Positions 15,143 through 23,205 of a stretch of 64,000 nt of DNA are shown here, one piece after another. The translations under genes and the position numbers were made by a program. Within the stretch, counting starts at the first letter, position 1. Every line of letters starts with the position of its first letter. Where the stretch lies: positions 1-64,000 of the forward strand of contig JBBRLS010000012.1 of the NCBI GenBank assembly GCA_038231215.1. Reading direction: 5' to 3'. A model generated the notes under the pieces. It was not told the origin of the DNA, searched no databases, and saw only the letters and a list, made by a program, of their open reading frames with translations. Origin of the DNA: Schlegelella_A sp038231215. GTDB taxonomy: Bacteria; Pseudomonadota; Gammaproteobacteria; Burkholderiales; Burkholderiaceae_C.

Positions 15143-17990
15143 CGACCACTCCTTCGACGCGTTCGAGCTTGCCATAGCGCACCGGTCGCAGCTCGCGCAA
15201 GGCGTCGAAGCTGCTCTGCACCCACTTGTCGTAGACGCCGGCCGCGGCGCGTCGCGCGTTGACCTCGTGCAGCTCGGTCGCCTTTTCCTCGAAGGGGAAG
15301 GCCTGCTCCTCGAGCAGCACGTTGTACTGCTCGAGCTCGACCTTGCTCAGCTTCTTGGGCCGCTCCGAGCTCATCATCGCCTTGCCCATGTCGCGATAGA
15401 CCGTGGCGATGCGGTAGGTCGCCGCGGTCGAGACATCGGCCACGCCGTAGTCGGCGGCGACGGCATAGGCCTTGAGCGCCTCTTCCATCTTCGTCTTCTT
15501 GAGCCGGAGCTGACGCTGCAGCGGCTCGACGAGGGCGACCTTGCGGTACTCGGCGGCGACCGGTTCGGCCATCGACAGCGCGGCGGTCGCGCCGAGGTAG
15601 CGGGTGCGGTCGGTGCGCGCGCCGCCGCCGTTCTGGTCGGCGTTGAAGATGTCCTTCATGAGCGCGGTTTCGCGCGCCGGATTGCCGTCGTCCCTGGCGA
15701 TCTTCGCGAGCCGCCAGCGCGCCTCGACCGCCGGCTCGAGCGGCTGCGGGTTCTTCGTCAGGTAGCGCTCGTAGGCCTTGGCCGCCGACGGGCGCGCGCC
15801 CGCCTTCTCGTAGTACTCGGCGGCTTGCCAGAGCGCGTCGCGACCGATCTTCGGGTCGGTGCTGCTCGCCGAGAGCCGCTCGAACTCGCCTGCCGCGCCG
15901 GCCCACTGGCCCTTCTCGACGTAGGCGACGGCGAGCTTGCCGCTGACCTCGCCTTGCAGCGGGTGGTTGGGGAAGCGCTGGCGAAAGTCCTCGAGCGTGC
16001 GCGTCGCGCCGTCCCAGTCCTTGAGCGCGATCAGCGACGCGGCGGCGTCGTACTGCGCGTTGGCGCGGATGCTCGACTGCGGCGCAACGGTACCGACGCG
16101 CGCGAAGTGGCCGACGGCCTCGCGCGTCTGGCCGGCGGCGCGTGCCTGCTCGCCCTGCTTGTAGATCGACGCCGCCTGGCGCTCGACGAGGTCCTTGCGC
16201 GCCGCGTCCTTCTCTGGCGTGAGCTTCAACACCTCGGCATAGCCCTTCTCGGCGCGATCGAACGCATTGCCCTCGAAGGCGGTGTGCGCGAGCACGGTCC
16301 AGGCGACGCGGCGCTGCGCGTCGCCGGCCGGCGGCTGCAGGTCGAGGACGCGCTGCGCGACCGTCGCTGCCTGATCGCCATCGTGCAGCACGTAGAGCTT
16401 CTCGGCGGCATCGGCGAGCACCGGGCCGGCGCGCACGTCGGTCGGATAGGCGGTGGCAAAACGCAGCGCACTGGCGACACTGGTCTTCTGCAGTGCCGGC
16501 ACTTCGGCGGCGGGCGCCTTCTTCTGCTGCTGCGCGTAGGCCAGCAGGGCGGCATAGCCGGCGTCGGCGCTCTTCGCGTGCGCCGCGTAGCCGTAGGCCG
16601 TCTTCTCGTACTCGACGCTCGCTTCGGCGAAGCGCGCGTCCTCGAACAGCAGCTCGGCGAGCAGGAAGTTGTTCTGCGCCGCGGCCGGATCCTTGGGGAA
16701 GGACTCGAGGTACTCGCGGTACCAGCGCACCGCCTCCTGGTAGTCGGCCGTCGCCTTGCTCTTCTGCGCACTCGCGTGATAGTGGCGGGCCAGCTCGGCG
16801 AGGTGCGTCTTGACGAGCGGCTGGGCGCGCTCCCAGCCCTCCGGGTTGGCGGCGCGGAACTCGCCGCGCAGGCCGTAGCGCGCGACGTATTCCTTCTTCG
16901 CCTCGAGCGCCTGGACGGCGAAGCCGGTGCGCTCGTAGATCTCGATGACGCGCGCCTGCAGCACCGGCGCCTGCGCATGCAGCGGATGCAGCCGGGCGAA
17001 CAGGCCGAAGGTGTCGGCCGCGTCCTTGGTGCGTTCCTGCCGGATGTAGAGCTCGCCGAGTTGTTCGTAGACACGGAAGTCGTAGCTCTGCCGCGCCGGC
17101 GAGTCGATGTACTCCGGGATGCTCTCGGCGCCTTTCAGGTTGGCCAGGCTGATGCTCGTGACGCGAAAGGTGTCCTCGACCAACTCGCGGTCGGGGCGCG
17201 ACAGGCCGGCCAGCGTCTCGATGCCGCCTTCGCCTTTCTTGAAGGCGACCTTCAGGTCGAGCACGGCGAAGAACGAGCGCAGGCCGTCGTCGAGGCGCGC
17301 CTGCTTGAACTGCGACCAGCCTTGCATGTAGAGAGAGCGGTCGTGGTACGGCCCGCCCGGGCCGCCGGCGAGCACGGTGGCGAACGCCTTCTCGGCACCG
17401 GGATAGTCCTTGGCCGTGAAGAGCAGCTCGCCGCGCCGGAACTGCGCCTCGTCGCGAAAGCGGTTCAGCGGATAGTCCTTGACCAGCCGGTCGAGCGTCT
17501 TCAGGGCCGTGCCGAGATCGCCGCCCTGTTCATAGGCGCGGGACAGCTGGTAGAGCACACGGTCGTTGCCGGGGTCGTTGGGATAGGTCTTCAGGTAGTC
17601 CTGGTAGCGCGCGATTGCGACCTTGTAGTCGGGCCCGTCGTTCGACGTGCCGGTGGCGCTCTTGTTGTCGGCGAGGTCCATCTCGAGGTCGCCGATGCGG
17701 CGCATCGCCTCGGCGCGCTGCGGCGCCTTGGGCGAGATGTCGAGGAACTTGCGATAGGCGTCGATCGCCTGCACTTCGTTGACGGCGACGTTGCGGTCCT
17801 TCTCGACCGCAACATCGCGGCCCGCCAGTGTCTTCAGCGTCGGCTCGTTGTCGGGCGTTCCCTTGGGGCCGTTGCGAAAGAACGAAAAGGAAAACATCGA
17901 GCACGCGGAAAGCAGGCTCGCCGCGCAGAGCACTGCGCCCAGGGCAAGCAGCCGGCGGCCCGGCGCGCGCTCAGGGCTTGGCGGGGACAC
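15129..17990 (-). CDS. Large TPR-repeat lipoprotein (953 residues)
   Basis: Signal peptide with lipobox LLSAC (Cys30), then degenerate tetratricopeptide repeats across nearly the whole length. Examples are AIARYQDYLKTYPNDPGNDRVLYQLSRAYEQGGD, cited here by its core YQLSRAYEQGGD, and EAVRWYREYLESFPKDP, VRWYREYLESFP and FPNHPLQGEVSGKLAVAY later on. The pattern resembles YbgF/BamD-like TPR scaffolds and the large TPR proteins of gliding machinery. It should lie in the periplasm attached to a membrane by lipid and bridge several partners. It overlaps both the preceding TPR gene (20 bases) and the following TPR lipoprotein gene (14 bases). Confidence 0.88.
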   Translation of the reverse strand: MSPPSPERAPGRRLLALGAVLCAASLLSACSMFSFSFFRNGPKGTPDNEPTLKTLAGRDVAVEKDRNVAVNEVQAIDAYRKFLDISPKAPQRAEAMRRIGDLEMDLADNKSATGTSNDGPDYKVAIARYQDYLKTYPNDPGNDRVLYQLSRAYEQGGDLGTALKTLDRLVKDYPLNRFRDEAQFRRGELLFTAKDYPGAEKAFATVLAGGPGGPYHDRSLYMQGWSQFKQARLDDGLRSFFAVLDLKVAFKKGEGGIETLAGLSRPDRELVEDTFRVTSISLANLKGAESIPEYIDSPARQSYDFRVYEQLGELYIRQERTKDAADTFGLFARLHPLHAQAPVLQARVIEIYERTGFAVQALEAKKEYVARYGLRGEFRAANPEGWERAQPLVKTHLAELARHYHASAQKSKATADYQEAVRWYREYLESFPKDPAAAQNNFLLAELLFEDARFAEASVEYEKTAYGYAAHAKSADAGYAALLAYAQQQKKAPAAEVPALQKTSVASALRFATAYPTDVRAGPVLADAAEKLYVLHDGDQAATVAQRVLDLQPPAGDAQRRVAWTVLAHTAFEGNAFDRAEKGYAEVLKLTPEKDAARKDLVERQAASIYKQGEQARAAGQTREAVGHFARVGTVAPQSSIRANAQYDAAASLIALKDWDGATRTLEDFRQRFPNHPLQGEVSGKLAVAYVEKGQWAGAAGEFERLSASSTDPKIGRDALWQAAEYYEKAGARPSAAKAYERYLTKNPQPLEPAVEARWRLAKIARDDGNPARETALMKDIFNADQNGGGARTDRTRYLGATAALSMAEPVAAEYRKVALVEPLQRQLRLKKTKMEEALKAYAVAADYGVADVSTAATYRIATVYRDMGKAMMSSERPKKLSKVELEQYNVLLEEQAFPFEEKATELHEVNARRAAAGVYDKWVQSSFDALRELRPVRYGKLERVEGVVDAIR

Positions 17991-19881
17991 GCCCGGTCTC
18001 CTTGGTGGCGTAGGCGCGGTCGTAGAGCTGGGCGAGGGCGAAGCGCGCCTGCGTCGTGTAGTCGGCGAGGCGCTCCTGCTGTTGCGCGAGCTCGGCGATG
18101 GCGATGTCCTGCAAGCCGCGCTGCTGCTCGCGCGTCAGCGAGGCGACGCGCGGGATCATGACGTTGAGCAAGGGCGTGAGGTCGGCGATGCGCTTGCCGA
18201 AGGCGTCGAAGCGCGCCGGCTCGTCCTTCTGCGCCTGCGCGAGCTCGGCATCGCGCCGCTTCAACTCGGCGAGCTCGGCGTCGATGCGCTGCATCTCTTT
18301 CTTCATGTCCCAGATCCGCGTCGTCTGTTCCTGGGCGAGCTGCCAGGAGAGTACGCCTGCGGCAAGACGGACACGGTCGCGCAGCGCCAGCACCTCGGGG
18401 TCGGCGCCGGGCGCTTCGATCGCTGCGCGCATCGCCTTGACGCGCTCCAGCAGGTCGAGCTCTTTCGTGTCGGCAAAGACAAGGCCGTCGCCCGCTTCCT
18501 CGCCCTTGGCGAGCTCCTCGGCGACCGCGTCGCGGCGCTTCCTCAGCAGCTCGATGCCGGTGTCGCCGGCGCGCGCCTGCACGGGCGGCAGATGCTCGGC
18601 GAAGGCCTTGCGCCGCGTCGCCAGCATGGCGTCGAAGATGCCGAGCTTGTCTTTCCAGTCGTCGAGGTTCTTCGCCAAAAAGCGCAGGTCGCGATAGTTC
18701 TTGAACGCTTCCTGGAACTCGTGCTGCGCCAGCACCTGAGAGAGATGCGCGGCGTGCGGCACGTCGGGCAGGTCGCCGAGGCGCCAGAACCAGCCCATCT
18801 CGTCGCCGGGGTTGACGTCGATCATGGCGTCGATCCACTTCGTCGAGCGCAGTGCGACGATCGATTCCCTGAGCGCCTTGTTCTCCTGTTCGAAGGCGGA
18901 GATCGCGACGTTGTAGCGTTCGAGCGCCTGGCCGTAGGCGCCGAGCTTGACGAAGGCGTAGGGAACGGCGATGCGCGCCTCGAGCGCGGCCGAGTCGCCG
19001 ACGTCGCGGTCGGCCAGCTCGAGCCAGGGCACGAGCGCGAGCTTGGGGTCCTTGAGCGAATCGGCGGCCCAGCCGAAGCCGAGCAGCGCCTTGTTCGACT
19101 GCAGGCTCTTCAGGCGCACGCGCTGCAGGTAGTTGCGCGCCAGCGTCGGATCGCCTTCGCTCAGCGCCGAGAAACCGAGCGCGACGTTGGCGCGGTCGCG
19201 CAAGCTGCGGAATTCCTCGTTCTCGGCCGGCATGCGGCCGACGTCGTCGAGGATGGTCGTGCCGCGGGCGATGCTGCGCGGCGTTTCGCGCAGCTTGAGC
19301 AGGGCCACGCCGAGGTTGAAGCGCGCGTAGCGCGAGCTCGTCGCCTTGAGCGACATGCCGTTCAGCACGTCGGCCGCCGCGTTGTAGTCGCCGTGCGACA
19401 TGAGCAGGTTGGCCTGCAGCAGGATGCGCTCTTCTTCGAGGACCGTCGGCAGGTTGTTCTCGACCTGCGCGAGCGCGTTCTCGGCCTCGGGCAGATAGCC
19501 GCGCTGGTAGCGGATCTTGGCCAGGAAGAACCAGGCGCGGTCGCGCACCTTGGGAGACGCGCCCTTGTCGATCAGGCGCGCGAAGATCTGCCCGGCCTCC
19601 TTCGTGAGGCCGTACGAGAGCAGCATGCCGCCGCGCAGGATCTCGGCCTCGTCGTCGTGGTGCGAGACGCGGTCGAACTGCTGCGAGGCCATCAGCGTCG
19701 TCACCGACGTGAAGTAGTGGTCCTGGAAGAAGTGGAAGAGGGCGTCGCCGTAGTACGGGGCCTTGATCTCGTGATTGGCCGGCGGCGCGTCGGCGGCCGC
19801 GGCGCCGCCGACGGCCAGCATCACGCCACAGGCGAGGGCGATTCTCGTCAGCGGCTTGCGAAGGGATGACGCTGCACGCAT
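17971..19881 (-). CDS. Exported TPR-repeat protein (636 residues)
   Basis: A signal peptide (about 1-30, ending GGAAAA) is followed by APYYGDALFHFFQDHYFTSVT, TPR-like repeats through about residue 420 (for example FFLAKIRYQRGYLPEAENAL and ADVLNGMSLKATSSRYARFN), and a charged coiled-coil segment near 490-600 rich in Glu, Lys and Arg. It is probably periplasmic. The coiled coil suggests self-association or a reach across the envelope. It sits 14 bases downstream of the alanine-rich exported protein gene and overlaps the large TPR lipoprotein gene. The function is not known to me beyond scaffolding. Confidence 0.87.
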   Translation of the reverse strand: MRAASSLRKPLTRIALACGVMLAVGGAAAADAPPANHEIKAPYYGDALFHFFQDHYFTSVTTLMASQQFDRVSHHDDEAEILRGGMLLSYGLTKEAGQIFARLIDKGASPKVRDRAWFFLAKIRYQRGYLPEAENALAQVENNLPTVLEEERILLQANLLMSHGDYNAAADVLNGMSLKATSSRYARFNLGVALLKLRETPRSIARGTTILDDVGRMPAENEEFRSLRDRANVALGFSALSEGDPTLARNYLQRVRLKSLQSNKALLGFGWAADSLKDPKLALVPWLELADRDVGDSAALEARIAVPYAFVKLGAYGQALERYNVAISAFEQENKALRESIVALRSTKWIDAMIDVNPGDEMGWFWRLGDLPDVPHAAHLSQVLAQHEFQEAFKNYRDLRFLAKNLDDWKDKLGIFDAMLATRRKAFAEHLPPVQARAGDTGIELLRKRRDAVAEELAKGEEAGDGLVFADTKELDLLERVKAMRAAIEAPGADPEVLALRDRVRLAAGVLSWQLAQEQTTRIWDMKKEMQRIDAELAELKRRDAELAQAQKDEPARFDAFGKRIADLTPLLNVMIPRVASLTREQQRGLQDIAIAELAQQQERLADYTTQARFALAQLYDRAYATKETGRVPAKP

Positions 19882-19895
19882 CGTCGGAAAGCCTG

Positions 19896-20585
19896 CTACT
19901 GCCAGAGCTTGACGTCGAATTCGGGCTGGAGTTTTCCGGTCGAATCCTGGATGCGCAGCTCGATGTACTTGGCCTCGGTGCCCTTCTCGAACTTGACGGT
20001 CGCGCCGCGCTTGTAGTCGCGGTCGTGCGGGCCCTTGCCGGTGAAGAAGGCGACGATCTCGTGTTCACCGGTGCGCAGGTTGCCGAGCCAGACGCGCTGC
20101 ACGCCGCCGCGGTGCAGCGCCTGCACTTCGAGTGGCGTGTAGAGGTAGTTGGCGATGATCTTGTCGTCGAGCTTCACCTGCACCGAGTCGAGATCGAACA
20201 TCTTGCCGACGTCCATCGAGACGAAGAGGGCCACCTGCGTGTTGGCCGGGAAGAGCAGTTCCTCCTCGAGTACGAGCAGGTCGCGGTTGAGCTTGATGAC
20301 GTCGCTCTTCACGTCCTGGACGCGGCCGTCGAGCGTCGCCGCGAGCGGTGCGCTGGCGGCGCTCGCCGGCGCGCTCGCCGTCATGGGCGCGTTCGCTGCG
20401 CTCGCGGCCGGCGAAGGTGCGACGGCGGCCGGCGACGAGGCCGACATCACCGCCGGCATCGCGGCGGCAACGGCAGCGCTGGCTGCCGCGCTGGATGCTG
20501 CCGCGGCGGTTGCGGCGGACGCGAATGGCGTCGCCATCGCCAGCAGCAGCGCGGCGAGAGGAATGCGGAGGGGATTCAGGAACAT
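19896..20585 (-). CDS. Exported protein with Ala-rich linker, unknown function
   Basis: 229 residues: a signal peptide (about 1-24, ATPFASA), a low-complexity Ala/Ser/Pro tract to about residue 85, and a C-terminal domain with KSDVIKLNRDLLVLEEELLFP, FVSMDVGKMFDLDSVQVKLDD and RVWLGNLRTGEHEIVAFFTGKG. The C-terminal part reads like a beta-sandwich. I do not recognise a named family. It lies between the DUF3570 barrel and the TPR genes with 14-16 base gaps, so it is firmly part of the run. A periplasmic adaptor role would fit but is unproven. Confidence 0.82.
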   Translation of the reverse strand: MFLNPLRIPLAALLLAMATPFASAATAAAASSAAASAAVAAAMPAVMSASSPAAVAPSPAASAANAPMTASAPASAASAPLAATLDGRVQDVKSDVIKLNRDLLVLEEELLFPANTQVALFVSMDVGKMFDLDSVQVKLDDKIIANYLYTPLEVQALHRGGVQRVWLGNLRTGEHEIVAFFTGKGPHDRDYKRGATVKFEKGTEAKYIELRIQDSTGKLQPEFDVKLWQ

Positions 20586-20601
20586 GGGGCCGGATCTCGT
20601 T

Positions 20602-21759
20602 TCAGAAGGTGCCCGTGACGAAGAGCTGGAGCACGTTCGCGTTGTAGCCGTAGGGACTTCCGGTGCGGACGTCGGTGAAGTCCTTGAACTTGAAGCGCAC
20701 GAACTCGTATGCGCCGTTCAGCTTGACCTCGTACTTGCCCGGCACCTTGCGAAAGGTCCAGGCGACCTTGGCGCCGAGTGCGATGTCGTTGAAGCTGCTG
20801 AGCTGGCGGTTGCGCGAGACGTAGGCGGTCTCGCTTGCGGCGTTGTCGCTGTAGAAGAGCGCCTTCGTCTGCGTGTAGTAGCGCAGGTAGATGTCGGCGA
20901 GCCAGCTCTCGCGGAAGTAGCGGCTGTAGCCGGCCTCGAAGGTGTGCGACTTGATTTCCCAGGTATCGCGGTAGTAGCGATAGTCGAGGTGCATCGCATC
21001 GCGCGAGCCGAGGTCGCCCATGAGGCGGAACTTCACGGCGCGCGCCGAGCGCGTGCGCGGGTTGCGCTCGGGAACGAAGGCGCCGAAGACGCGCGCGGCG
21101 CGATACGGGCTGCCGAGGAAGCCGTCGTCGGCGAGCGCTTCGAGGTTGGCGCTCATGATCCAGCGCGGCGTCAGGATCTGCGTGGCGCCGAGCCGGTATT
21201 GCCAGTGCGAGGCGCGATCGTGGAAGTCGGGCTCGTTGTGCTTGAGCACCTTGTCGGTGCCGCGCGTGAAGCCGAGCGCGACCGTCGTCATGCCGCCGAA
21301 CACTTCTTGCGAGACGTCGAGGCTGTAGCCATTGGCGACATAGTCCGGCTCGTGGCTGGTCGTGGCGGCGAGCGTGATCTGCGAGTCGCGGTACACGTAG
21401 TCGGCCGACAGGCCGAACTCGCTGCGCGACTCGCGATAGGGGCTCGCCGTCGTGACCACGTCTATCGATGCGTTGCTGACGGCGTCGAGGTAGTAGGAGC
21501 CGGCGATCGAGAAGCGGTCGGCGACGCTCTTCCTCACGAGCAGCGCCGGGCCGTAAGCGGTGACGCCGCCGCCCTTGTACGAATGAATGAGCGCCTCGGC
21601 ACTGTCTTCGGGCAGGTCGACGGCGCGCGCACCGCCGGCGGCGAGCAGGCCGGCGAGCAGGCTGCCGAGCCAGGCGAAGACGGTGTGCAGGCGGAGAGAT
21701 CCTTCGCTTCGCTCAGGATGACGGGCTCGACGGCCGTCGCGGCCGTCAGTTGCAGCCAC
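20602..21759 (-). CDS. DUF3570 outer-membrane beta-barrel protein
   Basis: About 385 residues. After an N-terminal region and signal (ending AAGGARAVD), alternating strands and aromatic girdles typical of an outer-membrane barrel run to the terminal Phe (LQLFVTGTF). Signatures such as YKGGGVTAYGPALLVRKS and DYVYRDSQITLA identify DUF3570. The family commonly neighbours DUF4266, TlpA and ApbE, as it does here. The start is a GTG at 21759 overlapping the DUF4266 stop. Codons 14-22 (HPERSEGSL) come from a dispersed repeat, so the true start may be later, although no good ATG lies between the repeat and the signal core. Confidence 0.88.
   Translation of the reverse strand: MAATDGRDGRRARHPERSEGSLRLHTVFAWLGSLLAGLLAAGGARAVDLPEDSAEALIHSYKGGGVTAYGPALLVRKSVADRFSIAGSYYLDAVSNASIDVVTTASPYRESRSEFGLSADYVYRDSQITLAATTSHEPDYVANGYSLDVSQEVFGGMTTVALGFTRGTDKVLKHNEPDFHDRASHWQYRLGATQILTPRWIMSANLEALADDGFLGSPYRAARVFGAFVPERNPRTRSARAVKFRLMGDLGSRDAMHLDYRYYRDTWEIKSHTFEAGYSRYFRESWLADIYLRYYTQTKALFYSDNAASETAYVSRNRQLSSFNDIALGAKVAWTFRKVPGKYEVKLNGAYEFVRFKFKDFTDVRTGSPYGYNANVLQLFVTGTF
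21690..21722. repeat. Dispersed HPERSEGS-coding repeat at the 5' end of the DUF3570 gene
   Basis: AGATCCTTCGCTTCGCTCAG followed by GATGACG is a short repeat found in intergenic DNA of very many bacteria; on the minus strand it reads CCTGAGCGAAGCGAAGGATC and translates as HPERSEGS. Here it lies in the first codons of the DUF3570 reading frame, between an overlapping GTG start and the signal peptide. It may have inserted into the gene junction. Confidence 0.6.
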
Positions 21760-22000
21760 AACCGCCTCCCTGGACGCCGGTCGCGCCGCGCGCGCCTTCG
21801 CGAACGTCGCGAATGTGCTCCGCGTTCTTTTCCGGCAGGCTGCTGCGCGAGAACTTCATGATGGGGTCGGCGAGACGCTCGCGCTCGTAAGGCTTGACCC
21901 AGGGTTCGAGCGTCGGGACCTTGAAGCTCGAGCAGGCGCCGAGTAGCAGCGCCGCCCCGACGACGAGGCACGAGGCGCCGGGGCGCGTGAGCCTGCTCAC
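21746..22000 (-). CDS. DUF4266 small lipoprotein with candidate flavinylation motif
   Basis: 84 residues starting at a GTG that overlaps the TlpA-gene stop (GTGA). The lipobox is LLGAC (Cys23). The DUF4266 signature YERERLADPIM (39-49) is present, followed by REGARGATGVQ and a terminal GGGCGCN. GAT inside RGATG resembles the core of ApbE flavinylation sites, where the Thr receives FMN, and apbE begins this operon. The two C-terminal cysteines could bind metal or be served by the TlpA thioredoxin next door. The protein should sit at the outer membrane facing the periplasm. Both flavinylation and cysteine use are inference. Confidence 0.88.
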   Translation of the reverse strand: MSRLTRPGASCLVVGAALLLGACSSFKVPTLEPWVKPYERERLADPIMKFSRSSLPEKNAEHIRDVREGARGATGVQGGGCGCN

Positions 22001-22515
22001 TTGAGCAGCTCCCGGATCTGCTTGTCGTAGTTCTCTTCGTAGCCGGTGAGGTAGCCGCGATGCACGTAGCGGACCTTGCCGTCGCGGTCGATGATGACGG
22101 TCGAGGGCATGGTGCTCAGGTCGTAGAGCTTGCTCACCGCCTTGTCGGTGTCGAGCAGGACCGGGAAACTCACGCCGAGCTTGCTGGCGACGTCGGCGGC
22201 CTTGCGCGTGTCGTCGTCGACGTTGACGCCGAGCAGCACGAAGCCCGAGGACTTGTACTTCTGGTACAGGCGGTCGAGCTGCGGCATCTCCTGCCGGCAC
22301 GGGCCGCACCAGGTGGCCCAGAAGTTGACCATGACGACGCGGCCGCGCTGCTCGGCCAGGCGCATGTTCGGGCCGCTCATCGTGCGCAGCGTGAAGTCGG
22401 GCGCCGCCGCCGAAGGCGCGATCGCCGGGATCGCGGCGCTGGCGACGAAGAGCATCGCCGTCGCGGTGGCGAGGCGCGCCACGCGGCGGATGAAGCTGGG
22501 CGAAGGCGTTCTCAT
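21997..22515 (-). CDS. TlpA/ResA-like periplasmic thioredoxin
   Basis: 172 residues with an N-terminal signal or anchor (about 10-35) and a thioredoxin fold carrying the redox pair in NFWATWCGPCRQEMP (WCGPC), plus the cis-proline segment STMPSTVIIDRDG. TlpA/ResA proteins reduce cysteine pairs outside the cytoplasm, for instance in apocytochrome c before heme attachment or in metal-binding sites. In this operon it could serve the multi-heme proteins or the terminal cysteines of the DUF4266 lipoprotein. It is 20 bases downstream of the OMP gene and overlaps the DUF4266 start. Confidence 0.93.
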   Translation of the reverse strand: MRTPSPSFIRRVARLATATAMLFVASAAIPAIAPSAAAPDFTLRTMSGPNMRLAEQRGRVVMVNFWATWCGPCRQEMPQLDRLYQKYKSSGFVLLGVNVDDDTRKAADVASKLGVSFPVLLDTDKAVSKLYDLSTMPSTVIIDRDGKVRYVHRGYLTGYEENYDKQIRELLK

Positions 22516-22535
22516 GGGGCGGGTTCCGGGATCGG

Positions 22536-23183
22536 TCAGAAGAAGGCGGAGAGGCCGAAGGTCAGCTCGAGGTTCTGTGTGCTCTCGCGCTTGCCGAGCA
22601 GGTCGAGCGAGAAGATGTGATCGCGCATGTCGAGCTGCACCGCGAAGTGATCGTTGAAGAAGACGCGGTAGCCGAAGCCGAAGTTGAGGGTCGGCCGGCG
22701 CTGCTGGTCGAACTTGGTGCTGCCGACGCCGGCGATCACGTAGAGCGCGGCCGGCTTGGCGTGCCGGCTGAGCAGGAAGACTTCGCCGGGAAAGATGTTG
22801 TAGCCGACCGACAGGTTGTAGTAGCTGAGCTTTTCCGCTTCCTTCGGGAAGATGCCGCCGGGCAGGATGCGCCGGAACACCGCGTCGTCGACTTTCGAAA
22901 TTCCGTACACGCCTTCGACGAAGAAGTCCTCGGTGATGTGATAGCCGAGGCGCACGCCGCCGGCCGCGTTCGTGCCGAAGTTCTGCGTGCCGTAGGCGCC
23001 GCCGAAGATGCCGATCTCGAAGTCGCTCGAGGGAAAGCGCGGCAGGCGAATGCCGCGCCGGTCGACGTCGGGCACGACCACCTGCTCGCTCGCCGGCGGC
23101 GGCGGGTCGACGGCACGCACGTCGAAGCAGATCGTCGCGGCCGCAACGACGAGAAGAAGGAGGCGCAGGGTCATTGAGTTCAT
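22536..23183 (-). CDS. Outer-membrane beta-barrel protein (OMP_myx-type)
   Basis: 215 residues from ATG 23183: a signal peptide (about 4-24, ending CFDVRA), a short linker with VVVPDVDRRGIRLPRF, then an eight-stranded-type barrel. Signatures include DFEIGIFGGAYGTQNFG, GGVRLGYHITEDFFVEG, FGFGYRVFFNDHFAVQLDMRD and the terminal LTFGLSAFF ending in Phe. It matches the outer-membrane barrel family found in myxobacteria and others beside gliding-type TPR and TolQR genes. A second barrel of the same type follows its SH3 domain in the neighbouring upstream gene, so the operon makes a related pair. Confidence 0.85.
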   Translation of the reverse strand: MNSMTLRLLLLVVAAATICFDVRAVDPPPPASEQVVVPDVDRRGIRLPRFPSSDFEIGIFGGAYGTQNFGTNAAGGVRLGYHITEDFFVEGVYGISKVDDAVFRRILPGGIFPKEAEKLSYYNLSVGYNIFPGEVFLLSRHAKPAALYVIAGVGSTKFDQQRRPTLNFGFGYRVFFNDHFAVQLDMRDHIFSLDLLGKRESTQNLELTFGLSAFF

Positions 23184-23205
23184 GAAGTCGGTCTTCGCGA
23201 ATCGC

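Noticed and set aside
14817..18161. Plus-strand open frame of 1114 codons
   Set aside because: Antisense to the TPR genes, with no recognisable motifs, and the opposite strand has clear signal peptides and repeats.
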